In this document: one piece after another, positions 9,221-20,478 of the stretch
Layout: each line of letters begins with the position of its first letter
How positions within the stretch are numbered: position 1 is the first letter of the stretch
Origin: Temnothorax longispinosus
Taxonomy: Eukaryota; Arthropoda; Insecta; Hymenoptera; Formicidae
Assembly: GCF_030848805.1 (NCBI RefSeq)
Contig: NW_027269959.1
Coordinates: forward strand, 249,236-313,235
Length of the DNA: 64,000 nucleotides
Direction of reading: 5' to 3'
Made by a program: the position numbers and the translations under genes
Notes under the pieces: generated by a model
Seen by the model: the letters and a program-made list of their open reading frames with translations, nothing else
Database searches by the model: none
Told to the model about the DNA's origin: nothing

Positions 9221-9419
9221 GGGAGGGTTTAGGTTTGCGTTACTTGAAGGAAGCGTTTGCGAGAAAATTCCTATGGCTAAACCCTTGTGGGCATTGCGAC
9301 TTATTCGTGGTATATACATTATTGGAATAGGCCAAGCCTATTGCGTATATCGTGACTTATCTTCTATATTTATATGCTAGTGGGTAGGTTAGGCCTACCG
9401 CGCAGGTCGTGACTTATCG

Positions 9420-9600
9420 CTAGTGTGGTAACTTATTCAGTGGTAATCCTACTGTCGGTATTCGGTGGTAATCCTACTGTCGGTAAGTCATGCTAGTAAG
9501 TATGGTAACTTGTTCGGTGGTAATTCTACTGTCGGTAAGTCATGCTAGTAAGTATGGTAACTTGTTCGGTGGTAATCCTACTGTCGGTAAGTCGTTGTTC
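9420..9600 (-). repeat. About 64-bp tandem repeats near the start of the ORF-bearing unit
   Basis: Repeats of the form gtaacttgttcggtggtaatcctactgtcggtaagtcatgctagtaagtatg, in about three units. They are also present at 30689-30900 in the other copy, which is truncated within them by an LTR fragment. Confidence 0.6.
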
Positions 9601-9684
9601 TTATGAGTAAGGTCTGACTAAAGTCTTCCTACAATCTAAAAAAGGTTTCAAATTTTCCGGGCGTATGAGAGGGTGGACGTAACA

Positions 9685-10073
9685 CCGGCAAGATTTCGAA
9701 GGCGTTCTCAAGCACTTCGTGCAATACGGGCCGCGAATAGAGTTCCCTACGTGTAGCGAGTGCAGTAAGGTTCTAGCCGACTGTCGGCCCGCTTTCGAAT
9801 GTTACGCATGCACTAGAGTAGAAGAACCGTTTGAACGATATCTGACAAATACTCTGAATCAACGGTACGGTAATGAACTACCGAATCTAAATCTCCCAGT
9901 GAGGGTGCGGATCGGGCAAACGATTTGGTGACGGGCGTCTGGATAGCGAATTACCTCGGTCGCAGGTATCCCCGGATAGAGCCCCTTGGTTCGATAACCC
10001 GAAAAGCGACTAGTCCCGTATAAGCGATCCGAGCACCGCCCCCTTCGCGGCCGCGATCTATCGGGACGTAACA
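9685..10073 (+). mobile_element. End fragment of the outer ORF-bearing unit (ORF3 C-terminus plus terminus)
   Basis: Plus-strand sequence equivalent to 33058-33444 and ending ATCGGGACGTAACA. It carries the C-terminal half of ORF3 with the last two CxxC pairs and reads to a stop at 9929-9931, 22 codons longer than the copy at 33233, where CAA is TGA. It adjoins the polymerase gene (flank ACGG, 10074-10077), so the outer unit had inserted into the Polinton-like element. Confidence 0.6.
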
Positions 10074-10877
10074 ACGGAAACACTCCCTTGCGAGTGAGCT
10101 AAAAATTTATACGAGTCCACGAATTGAAGCTTCACGTACCGATCCCATTTCCCGTCCGTCTGCGTCTCCTTAACGGTCTTCGAGAAAGATATGTAACTTT
10201 CCTTCGTGAGCGGCAGCAGATCGACCCCGCCCTCGAAATCGTTCGCGATCTTCTCGACGACGAAGTGCGCGTCGTAACCCGACAAATTGTGAAAGGACAC
10301 GGGAATCACGTAAACGTTTCTGTAATTTAGATTGCAACGAGAATGCGCCGGACCTCTGTAACGTCCGGTTAGGTGACAGTGATCCCGCACGCGCTTGTCC
10401 TCCGATTGAAACGGTTTCCCGCACACGTGACAATGAGTCGCGAGCAGAAATTCGCTTTTCTCGTCTTCCGTAAGTTCCACCATCGCTATATTGGTGGAAA
10501 ATTTATTCTTAACGCGACGCGCGAGAACGCGAAGCTCGTTCACGAACCACAAAACGCAATCCTCACCGCGACGATATCTGTACGCGGACGCGGTATCGTC
10601 GTATGTGCAGCACAGATAGTAGCCCAGGCTGAACGGTACGTGATAAGCGTATCTTTCCGTTCTCGGGCCCCCCTCGACGTTTTCCCTCTCCCGTCGTTCG
10701 AAAAAACACTCCAGATCCGCGTACACCACGAAGGGAAGTCGCTCCTTTCTGTCGTAATTGTCGAAAGACAGCCACTTGTCGCTCTCGTTCGGGAGAACGA
10801 CGGCGCAGTCGTTCATTCGGCCGCAGTCGACGCTGTGGGCGACCAACTTGTCGCGCGTATAGAAATAGTGTAGACAT
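10074..10877 (-). pseudogene. polB: Polinton-like DNA polymerase B, exonuclease-domain exon (interrupted)
   Basis: The frame encodes the exonuclease region of a family-B polymerase of the Polinton/adintovirus/bidnavirus-like group. Visible are Exo I (VVYADLECFF, D-x-E), a Cys/His insert with CHVC and, about 10 residues on, DHCHLTGRYRG followed by AHSRCNLNYR, and Exo II (FHNLSGYDAHF). The Cys/His insert resembles the zinc/HNH-like core of T4 endonuclease VII. The polymerase palm is missing because the ORF-bearing unit is inserted at 10073. The rest would lie left of the window. The exon starts behind a 3' splice site at 10878-10880 and joins in phase to the exon at 10989. Confidence 0.75.
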
Positions 10878-10988
10878 CTGCGAAATAACGTGCGAGCGAT
10901 TACTGCGTGTATGTAAAAAAAAATAACGCCTCGTCTTTTCCGTGTTCCTTGTGTTTTTTTTTCATTTTATTTCATTTTTTTTACCTAC
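10878..10988 (-). other. Probable 111-bp spliceosomal intron in the polymerase gene
   Basis: On the minus strand the donor is CG|GTAGGT at 10989/10988 and the acceptor is TTTCGCAG|A at 10878/10877, after an A/T-rich interior. The conserved zinc-finger-like motif (CDR then CLHYF) is broken by this sequence and restored in frame by its removal (phase 2). Such introns are not expected in viral-type polymerases. Confidence 0.65.
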
Positions 10989-11125
10989 CGATCGCAAACA
11001 TGCTTCGCGCACTGTTTCGCGGTCAATTGCGAATTCACCAATCGCGACAGATTCTTTATCCAGGCGAAATGGCCTCTGTTGACGCCGCGCAGCGTATCGC
11101 GCAGATACAGCAGATTTACGTGCCT
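10989..11125 (-). pseudogene. polB: Polinton-like polB, middle exon fragment (FAWIKNLSRL region)
   Basis: A short coding piece between the intron and the solo LTR. It contains GHFAWIKNLSRLV and KHVCDR, a conserved block between the N-terminal domain and the exonuclease domain in insect Polinton-like polymerases (family knowledge, from memory). It is separated from the upstream exon by the 3.3-kb solo LTR with GCCT duplications, so the gene was intact across this point before insertion. Confidence 0.65.
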
Positions 11126-14100
11126 TGTGACGTCCTGGGTGATGCGAGGTGGCTCGATCCGGCAGAACGTCTCCGTCGAAATCAATTTTTATGGGTTCTT
11201 CTTGCAGTTAAGGAGGTAAAACCCCAGGATAATTAGCTGTTGGTTGGCGATGTAGATTATGGCTCCTTGGATCCGTCGAAGGTAGGTAATTCAATAATCT
11301 TTATCTTTCTTTTGATATAAAAGAGTATGATATATATTGTAGAACTTTTACGATACAAGTGGCTTATGTGGAAGGATGGAACAAGTATAAGATATGTGAC
11401 CTTTCTTGGCTCGTTCCACACTCTCCGACGAGAGGGTGAAAGATTCCGCTTTTATACAATTTTGGAAACGGTAGTGGAAGGTGACCGCACCTCGTTACAA
11501 TGAGTCATAAGGCGTTGTCTAGCGGATGTGAATCTACTTCTAGTGGTGTGGCTCGCTTGCCAGCAATGAGTCATAGGGTGGTGTCTTGAAATTCATTACC
11601 TTATATGGTCATGCGTTGCGTTCTACTTCGACATGTCCATCTATAGTCTATGCGAAGACTAGATTCACTCGAATGAGTCATACGGGTGACTCATCTGAAT
11701 TCTATTTTATTCTCTAGTTTAACAACGGTTTGTATTGAGAGCGATACCTACTTTTATTATGAAATTTCAATATGACTTTTATCAAAAAGGAAAATAAGAA
11801 ATCTTTAATATTTTAATTTTAAAATGTGCAAATATATGTTGAATATTATTTAAGTTTCGTCAGACATACTTTACATACAGTAGAATAATTCATACAATTA
11901 AAGTCATTATTAGTATGTCTAAAGTATAAAAGATATTGCTCCCTTCGTCTAACAGTTACTATAGTATATCTGACTCTCTCTTTCTCTCTTTTAGATCGTA
12001 CAATACTCGCATCTCGCTCGGATTCGCGTTCCTTATGCTACGCATATACAATTCTATCTTTCTCAGGTTCGTGAGTAACGTTTCGGCGTGTGACGCTCGA
12101 TACTTATTTTAATTTTGGTAAGTATATATATATATTTGTTAATATTAATATTGATGAAAGTGATGTTAGCGGTAATAATAATAATTCTAATATCAGATTA
12201 ATAATATATCGTGCAGATAGAAATGGTCAGCATTCTCATTAGTACAGGAAATAAATGAAATTAAATTGTTTATATATAATAAGATTTTTATTATTTTTAT
12301 ATCTCGCGAATGGTTGGGAATTTGATAGGAATGTATAGGAAATATATTGTAGGACTTTCACTAGAGTATAATATAGCATTGGAAAATTTTATTGTTAATA
12401 TATGTGTTTATTAATAACAAATTATTAATTAAATAAATTGGTACTCTTTAATTTGCATATTAGTATTGTTATGTTCTCTTTATTTAAAAAGTTTTGAATT
12501 TCTAATATCATCTCGTTTATAAGCACTTTTTATTTTATTGTTATAAATATTTCGTAAATAATCAATTGCAGAAATAAAAGTTATTATCATTTTTCGTAGG
12601 TGTACTAATGCAGAGTTTACGTGCGCGGTTTAAATTTGTATTTACCAGAACGAGTTTTATGTTCATAATATATAATTGGCAATTATGGGTCGTAATGCAA
12701 ACGGAGGTATATATTTTGTTAATCAATTAGGTGTAGCGGATCGTTAACAATTATGTTTTATATACTATTTTCAAGAGGATGTTTTAGGCTAATCAGGAGT
12801 ATGAAAAGGGTATTTTTTAGTCATCATTATTTTGGAAAATATTAAAGTTTAGTCGCTCTGTCCCAAACGATGCGTTTTGCATAGATGTATATATATGTCA
12901 ACCGCATTATTTAGGGACATCTCCCTTATAACGGGTGTCTTTTCGCTTGGAATTTTATAGCGCTTTTATTAGAAAAGTGACATGGTTTACTTATATAAAA
13001 GTTGTTATACGTGATCCAAGGTATAAGTTAAAAATATTTATTGACATGATCAATAATTTGTTTATGATTGTTCATAAAAGTAAGTTGCAAAAATAAACGA
13101 TTATGTAGTAAATGTTTTTCTATCGAACGATTCTAATGATTATTCTTTATACGCGTTTATATTGTTTTTGTTTCAAACTATTCGTTTTCTAATTTTATTT
13201 TAATTTATTAAGAATTTATGTGGCTATCCTTGTCTTACTCTCTGTGAACTGGTATTAAACTATCCTCGTCTTTCATGGAGCTAATGTTCAATTTTTAATC
13301 TCGTTTATTAGTTTAATTAATTTAAATAGAAAATCGGGGTTAACGTTACTGGTGTTTAGGAGTATGAGAGATTCCATTTTTATCATAATAATTAAGTGTC
13401 AAAATTTTTGTTCGGAAATGAAATTTTTCGGTTTTAAAATGTATAAAAGACTAGAATATTAATGTAAAAGTGATTTGGTCTTTGTAAGTCTAAAGGGTAG
13501 AAAATTCAAAATGGCGGACGTGAAACTTTAATAATTTATAACTCGAGAACGGTAAGAGATAAAAAAATGGGGTTTCTTTTGTTGTATTCAGACAATTAAG
13601 GACATTATTTTAGGTTGTTTAAAATTTTTGTGTTTTATGGATTTCCGTAATTTTTAATTATATCTCGAAATTAAGAAGAAATATGATGTGGGGTTTTTGT
13701 GAGGTTACTTGACATGCTCTGCTGAGTGTCTGCAGTGATTTTATTCATCATCTTTAATAATAATTTTATGATAAATTTTATTGTTAATTAGTTTATTTTG
13801 AGAGATACAATAATGGTTTATAACCAAAAGTTGTTTGACTTTTTGTGATAGTTCCAGTAATCACACTAACTAGGTCTGTTAATAATAAAATTTAATTGTT
13901 TATAACAATCATGTTTGAGAAATGCTAGTAAGATAATTATTATTTTAGCGTGATAATATTCTTTGGGCACAAAAGGTTATGTTCTTATGAATAATCTGTT
14001 TTTAATTTATTTATTTATATTTTATTTTAATTTTCTGAGTTTATTCTTATGGAACATGTATTTATTCGTGTGTTGAATTGAATTTATATTGCATAAAGGA

Positions 14101-14423
14101 TCTCATAAAGCTTGTAATATTCATTTACGATCAATTGTAGTGATGCTGGGAAATTTTAACAAGCAATTGTCCAAAAGTTTATAGTGTGATTTATGAACAT
14201 GGGGCTTAAGCTTGAAAGGGTACCTTAAGGCAGCCATGTTCTCTAGGCTTGTGCCAGTTACTTTAAGAACGCGTGCTCGCATCAGCTGAGTAATTGTTAT
14301 GACAGTTAAGTTATTGTGTGATTATTTATTTTTATATTATTTTCAGGTGCTGTGCAATATGGATGGAAATCGAAAAATTTATGCGGCTGGAATATAGCGG
14401 TGATTATACCGTCAGACGTGACA
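11126..14423 (-). mobile_element. Giant solo LTR, copy 2 (3298 bp) inside polB
   Basis: A full LTR in minus orientation, TGTGACGTCCTGGG...GTCAGACGTGACA, flanked by the duplication GCCT at 11122-11125 and 14424-14427. With one LTR and clean duplications, it is either a solo LTR left by recombination or direct movement of the unit. The polymerase frame is open on both sides. Confidence 0.85.
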
Positions 14424-15382
14424 GCCTGTCCTGCTTATCGTCGGTCAACCGCAGAGGCACGATCGCGTTGAGGTCGGCGCCCCGGCCGAACTTAGCATTC
14501 TTTTCAATTTCTTCCCGAGTTGTAAACACGTTGATCGATACGTCGTTCTGACGTTCGAATTTTCCGATCTTTTTTAGATCTATGGGAAAATCGATCCCGT
14601 CGAGATTCAGCACCGTCGCGTAATCGGGATACGAGCCGCATCGTTCCGCGTTGCGCTTGGCGGGGTACAGAGCCGCGACCACCGCGCGCGCAAAACACGC
14701 GTCGTTCTCCGACAGCACGTTGACCACCGCCTTTTTAAGTTTTGTACCCAGCGGTATTTTCATCCAACATCCCACGCGCATGGGATTACACTTGTTCACG
14801 TTCACGATTAGGTTCAATATTCGCGACAACGCCCATCCGCTGTCGCGTTCCTGAAATTCTTCCAACCGCGTTAGAATCGCGTCGCGCACGTGCCTATCGT
14901 ACCACTCGCTCAGATCGGACTCCGGGAAAAGCTGTTCGTTCCGCGTAGCCATACTCTTCACGTCGGTCTTAACGTCCGCTACGAATTCCCCGTTGAATAT
15001 GACGTTGACCTTCAGACACCCGTGTTCGGTCATATTATCCCGCACCTTTTCGAGCACAGTGCCCTTCGCGTCGTCGAGAAATCGCGCGGGCTCGATGTAC
15101 GTCGAGTTCGTCACAGCGCCGGTCAGCACGCGACGTTGGAACGCCGCGTCGATCTCGATCCACGAGAAACCTCTGTCGCTGCTGTCGCCGCTACCACCTT
15201 CCCCTCCGTCCAAGCCGGCACCTACGGCGCGTTCGAATCGTCGACGCAGATCCTCCCTCGAACCTTCCAATCGCGCTATCAGAGCCACCAGAGCGCTTAC
15301 GGCTCCCGTGTTTCCTCGCTTCCCGGAGCGTTTGACTCGACACTGCTCCCGCAGGAGTCGGAGACACTCGTCGCATCGCCGT
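14424..15382 (-). pseudogene. polB: Polinton-like polB, N-terminal domain segment
   Basis: About 320 codons on the minus strand between two LTR insertions. It includes a Gly/Ser-rich linker, FSWIEIDAAFQRRVL, a DNACFARAVVAALYP box (D-x2-CF-x-A-V-x2-AL is typical of this family) and the conserved FPIDLKKIGKFERQN with INVF and VPLRLTDD. These blocks are typical of the N-terminal part of insect Polinton-like polymerases (established family pattern, recalled). The visible frame is intact, and interruption is by insertion only. Codon use is GC-rich against the AT-rich LTRs on either side. Confidence 0.7.
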
Positions 15383-18300
15383 TGTGACGTCCTGGGTGAT
15401 GCGAGGTGGCTCGATCCGGCAAAACGTCTCCGTCGAAATCAATTTTTATGGGTTCTTCTTGCAGTTAAAGAGGTAAAACCCCAGGATAATTAGCTATTGG
15501 TCGGCGATGTAGATTATGGCTCCTTGGATCCGTCGAAGGTAGGTAATTCAATAATCTTTATCTTTCTTTTGATATAAAAGTATGATATTTATTGTAGAAC
15601 TTTTTACGATTCAAGTGGCTTATGTGGGAGGATAAAACAAGTATAAGATATGTGACCTTTCCTGGCTCGTTCCACACTCTCCGTCGAGAGGGTGAAAGAT
15701 TCTGCTTTTATACAATTTTAGAAACGGTAGTGGGAGGTGACCGCACCTTGTTACAATGAGTCATAAGGCGTTGTCTAGCGGATGCGAATCTACTTCTAAT
15801 GGTGTGGCTCGCTTGCCAGCAATGAGTCATAGGGTGGTATCTTGAAATTCATTACCTTATATGGTCATGCGTTGCGCTCTGCTTCGACATGTCTATATAT
15901 GGTCTATGCGAAGACTAGATTCACTCGAATGAGTCATACAGGTGACTCGTCTGAATTCTATTTTTATTCTCTAGTCTAACAGCGATTTGTATTGAGAGCG
16001 ATACCTTCTTTCATTATAAAATGACTTTTATCATAAAGGAAAAGAAGAAATCTTTAATATTTAATCTTAAAATGTGCAAATATATGTTGAATAATATTTA
16101 AGTTTCTTCAGACATACTTTACATAGGGTAGAATAATTCAATAGTACAATTAAAGTCATTATTAGTATGTCTAAAGTATAAAAGATATTGCTCTCTTTGT
16201 CTAACAATTACTATAATATATCTGACTATCTCTTTCTCTCTTTCAGATCGTACAATACTCGCATCTCGCTCGGATTCGCGTTCCTTATGCTACGCAAATT
16301 CTGTCTTTCTCAGGTTCGTGAGTGGCGCTTCAGCGTTTGACGCTCGAAATTTATATTAATTTTAGTAAGTATATATATATTTTGTTAATAATAATAATAT
16401 TGATAAAAGTGATTTTAGCAGTAGTAATAATGATTCTAATATCATGTTAATAATGTATCATGCAGGTAGGAGTGGTCAGCATTCTCATTAGTACGGGAAA
16501 TCAATGAAATTAAATTGTATATATATATATATATATAATAAGATTTTTATTATTTTTATATCTCGCGAATGGTTGAGAATTTGAAAGGAGTGTATAAGAA
16601 ACATATTGTAGGACTTTCACTAAAGTATAATATAGTATTGGAAATTTTTATCATTAATATATATGTTTGTTAATAACAAATTAGTGATTAAATAAATTGG
16701 TACTTTTTAATTCGCGTATTGATATTGTTATGTTCTCTTTATTTAAAAGGTTTTGAATTTCTAATATCATCTTGTTTATGAGCATTCGTTATTTTATTGT
16801 TATAAATATTTTGTAAATAAACAATTGCAGAAATAAAAGTTATTATACTTTTTCGTAGGTGTACTGATGCAGAGTTTATGTGCGCAATCAAAATTTGTGT
16901 TTACCCGAACGAGTTTTCATCCACATAATTGCCAATTATATGGACGAATGCAGACGGAGGTATGTATTTTGTTAATTAATTAGGTGTAGCGAATTGTTAA
17001 AAATGATGTTTTTTATACGGGCTTGAAGAGGAAGGTTCAAACTTAATTTACATGCAAACGGGGTATTTTTAGCAGGCGTAGTTTGAGAGATATTAAGGAT
17101 CGAAGTTCGATCCAGTCGAATTTTCGATAATTAGGGCGTATAATATCAATTATATAGAACAATTCCCATGCTAAACCGTTATAGCGGGTGTCTTTCCCTT
17201 TGGAATTTTTTGTAGCCTCAACCAGAGGAGTGACGAGGTTTTGATTTATACAAAAGTTATTATGCATAACCTGGAGCACATGTTAACGGCTATTATTAGT
17301 GAGGTTAATTATTTATTTATAATTGTTTATAAAAATGTAACGATGCACCCCGTGCGCTAAGCATCGTTCCCGGCTAACGACCGCCGGATGCCGCCCGACC
17401 GACGACCAGTCGGGCGAAGACCAGGGCGCGGGGGGCCCACATTTTAAACGTACTTCAAAACGCACCGTGTGCGCGGGCCAAGCGCGGCACCGGTGCCTCC
17501 CGACGAGCGACGACGGGAGCCGAGCCGCCCCGAGGACGAGCGCGGCGCCGCGCCGCCCCACCACAGCGCGACGATCGGCGCTCCTAGCGAACCCGCCGCG
17601 CCGGGCGGGTATATAAACCGCCGTTCCGGCGAGAAAAGGACACTTCGTCTAAAGATCCGAAACTTCCAAGACGAAACCTATTCCCGACTCCTAGGGAACA
17701 CGCCAACGAGGTCCGGTGCTCCGAGCCTCGACTGAGGGCTCTCAGGTGTTCCCGCACTCCCTCAGAACTAACCCCAAAGGCACGGTTACGCGGGGTCGAG
17801 CGCGCTCGGCCTCGCAACGAGGGCTCTCGCTGCCGCCGCCCCGGGGCTCCGGAAATCTTCCAGCCTACGTTACGCGTCCCCGCACGCAGATTACCGCGGC
17901 ATCCGCGAGTGTACAGATATTATGTAATATACCGAGTACGCCGAGTAACGATACCGCGTTCGTTATTAAATACCGCGTCGTTATCGAGTGCACATGCACT
18001 ACCTGTAATATACCGCGTCCGCCTATGTACTGTAATACGTCTATGTAATATACCGAGCCCGTCGAGTAACGATACCGCGTTCGTTATCAAGTGCACCCGC
18101 ACTACTTCTTCGTTGTATATACCGCGTTCTGTCCGTCCCTGCGCTATATCAAATACTACCGAGTCCGTCGAATAGCGTGCTACCGCGCCCGTTATCGAGT
18201 GCACCCGCCCTGCCCCTTCGTTGTATATATCGCGTTCCACCCGTCCCTGCGCTATATAAAATACCACTTCGTGTATATAATAAGCTAAGCTGAATAAACT

Positions 18301-19883
18301 ACTGCATGTACCACCTAAATTGATTATTATCTCTGGGCCTGTCATCGGACTCCTGATCCCGCACGCCAGTCCGCGTTCGATAAAGTCAGGCCGTTACAAA
18401 AATAAGTTGCAAAATTGAACAATCTTGTAGTAAGTATTTTTTCATTAAGTCGATCGGTTTTTCGAGATGATTTTGATGACGTAGTTAGTAAAATAGTATT
18501 GATATAATTTTAATTGTTTATAACAATTGTTTTGAAAAATATTAATAAGATAATAGTTATTTCAATGTGGTGTTTTTCCATAAATATAAGAGAATGTATT
18601 TCTATAATCGTTTTATCTCCGTCTATTTGTTTTTATTTTTATTTTAATTTATTAAGAGTCTATAGGGCTATCCTTGTCTTACTCTCTGTGAACTGGTATT
18701 AAATTATCCTCGTCTTTCATGGGGCAAATGTTCAATTTTTAATTTCATTTATTAATTTAATTAATTTAAATAGAAAATCGGCGTTAACGTTACTGGTGTT
18801 TAGGAGTATGAGAGATTCCATTTTTATCATAATAATTAAGTGTCAAAATTTTCGTTCAGAAATGAAATTTTCTAGTCTTAAAATGTATAAAAGACTAAAA
18901 TATTGATGTAAAAGTGATTTGGTCTTTGTAAGTCTAAAGGGTAGGAAATTCAAAATGGTGGACGTGAAACTTTAATAATTTATAACTCGAGAACGGTAAG
19001 AGATAAAAAGATGGGGTTTCTTTTGTTGTGTTCGGGTAATTAATGGCATTATTTTAGGTTGTTTAAAATTTCTGTGTTTTATGGATCCATTTCCATAATT
19101 TTTAATTATATCTCGGAATTAAGAAGAGATATGATGTGGGGGTTTTTGTGAGGTTACTTGATATGCTCTGCTGAGTGTCTGCAGTGATTTTATTCATCAT
19201 CTTTAATAATATTTTTATGATAAATTTTATTGTTAATTAGTTTATTTTGAGAGATACATAATGGTTTATAACCAAAAGTTGTTTGACTTTTTGTAATAGT
19301 TCCAGTAGTCACACTAACTAGGTTAATAATATAATTAAATTGTTTATAACAATCATGTTTGAGAAATGTTAGTAAAATAAGTATTATTTTAGCGTAATAA
19401 TATTCTTTAGGCACAAAAGGTTATGTTCTTATGAATAATCTGCTTTTAATTTATTTATTTATATTTTATTTTAATTTTCTGAGTTTATTCTTATGGAACA
19501 TGTATTTATTCGTGTGTTGAATTGAATTTATATTGCATAAAGGATCTCATAAAGCTTGTAATATTCATTTACGATCAATTTTAGTGATTCTGGGGAGTTT
19601 TAACAAGCAATTGTCCAAAAATTTATAGTGTGATTCATGAAAATGGGGCTTAAGCTTGAAAAGGTGCCTTTAGGCAGTCATGTTCTCTAGGCTTGTGTCT
19701 ACTACTTTAAGAACGAGTGCTCGCATCAACTGAGTGATTGTTATGACAGTTAAGTTAAGGTGTGATTATTTATTTTTATATTGTTTTCAAGTGCTGTGCA
19801 ATATGGATGGAAATCGAAAAATTTATGCGGTTGGAATATAGCGGTGATTATATCGTCAGACGTGACAACCGTCAGACGTGACA
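15383..19883 (-). mobile_element. Giant solo LTR, copy 3, carrying a nested solo LTR
   Basis: Starts TGTGACGTCC at 15383 and ends at 19883 with the terminal 16 bp tandemly duplicated (cgtcagacgtgaca twice in 19855-19883). Target duplications are CCGT at 15379-15382 and 19884-19887. Without the nested element it is about 3.4 kb. Its interior (about 16970-17290) matches copy 4 rather than copies 1 and 2, so at least two LTR subfamilies exist. Confidence 0.85.
17336..18398 (+). mobile_element. Nested GC-rich solo LTR (1063 bp)
   Basis: TGTAACGATGCACC...CAGGCCGTTACA, flanked by AAAA duplications (17332-17335, 18399-18402). The uninterrupted version is visible in copy 4 near 27410. It has a TATA box (tatataa, 17610-17616), a poly(A) signal (AATAAA, 18293-18298) and tandem repeats at 17910-18250 built on ataccgcgttcgttat. 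No coding capacity. It belongs to a different LTR-element family from the host LTR. Confidence 0.75.
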
Positions 19884-20317
19884 CCGTCTCCACGCGCGGT
19901 ACCCGTCCGCGTCGCGGACGTCCGCGGCGAGCAACTCGTCGCACTCTTTCTGCATCGCGTCCAGAAAGGTTCACCCTCGGAAACGTTGAACTTTACTCGG
20001 TCGAAAAAACGACAAAACCGGGTGGTTTGAATCCGATGTATCCTGCTCTCTCCTCCGTACACCGTCTCGTGATAGAGATAATACTCGAGCGGCAGGCGAC
20101 GCGTATAATCGCTCGCCTTGACGGAGTTTGCCACCGTCGTCTCTATCCACTTTCGCTCGCGATCGATTCGCGCTCCGATTTCCCTTCGCAGATGATGGGT
20201 AGCCAGATTCCATCGCGCGTCCTCCTTCGCCACCGACGCGCGCGCACTCGACAACGGTGCTTCGACTCTCGCCGATTCGTCGTCCGAATCGGACGACGGA
20301 TAACGGCGATCGTTCAT
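19884..20317 (-). pseudogene. polB: Polinton-like polB, extreme N-terminus (probably frameshifted)
   Basis: The minus-strand frame starts at 20317 (MNDRRYPSSDSDDESARVE) and includes RREIGARIDRERKWIETTV and PLEYYLYHETVYGGE. Near 19966 the likely coding sense shifts by one base into a frame reading LDAMQKECDELLAAD, which continues across the CCGT site into the segment at 15382. The real start may therefore be here or further upstream. Whether it is one polymerase N-terminus or a separate small upstream gene cannot be settled by eye. Confidence 0.45.
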
Positions 20318-20339
20318 TTGCGAGTACCCCAGCCGGGAA

Positions 20340-20478
20340 TGCTAGCGTCTTTTCGACGTCTATAGATGTCGATAGATGTCGAATCGGCATCTATAAGATG
20401 TTAATTGGACGTCTATAGACGTCGGCGTTCCGGCTGGGACGTATCGCCGACGCTACATTCGCACCGCTGACGTCTATA
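20340..20478. repeat. Short palindromic GACGTCTATAGACGTC-type repeats
   Basis: Several copies of gacgtctatagatgtc or gacgtctatagacgtc and their half-sites lie between two minus-strand ORFs of the Polinton-like element. They are self-complementary. This may be a divergent regulatory spacer or a small MITE remnant. Confidence 0.35.

Larger units (their letters stand above)
7183..9684 (-). mobile_element. ORF-bearing TG...CA unit, inner copy (truncated by the provirus)
   Basis: Read on the minus strand, the unit begins TGTTACGTCCACCC at 9684. It runs through tandem repeats, a TATA-like box, hairpins, ORF1 and ORF2, and into ORF3, where the provirus is inserted at 7183. The missing end is seen in the other copy (33444, ...ATCGGGACGTAACA). 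The ends are TG...CA with a shared TGTTACGTCC-type inverted repeat, like an LTR. The right flank CCGG (9685-9688) lies inside ORF3 of another copy of the same unit in opposite orientation, so one copy jumped into another. It may be a coding LTR or a DNA transposon with LTR-like ends (for example a Ginger-like 4-bp-duplication element). No integrase or transposase is visible. Confidence 0.6.

Noticed and set aside
10373..10873. A 166-codon plus-strand ORF opposite polB.
   Set aside because: The minus-strand frame carries the exonuclease motifs; this is a shadow.
3976..14423. The 3.2-kb inverted copies at 3976-7182 and 11126-14423 read as terminal inverted repeats of one giant Maverick-like element.
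   Set aside because: Each copy has its own flanks: copy 2 has GCCT duplications inside polB, copy 1 follows a polypurine tract. They are separate LTR insertions.
17313..17817. Short Arg/Pro-rich ORFs in the GC-rich insert.
   Set aside because: They lie in an LTR with promoter and poly(A) signals and appear on both strands without motifs.
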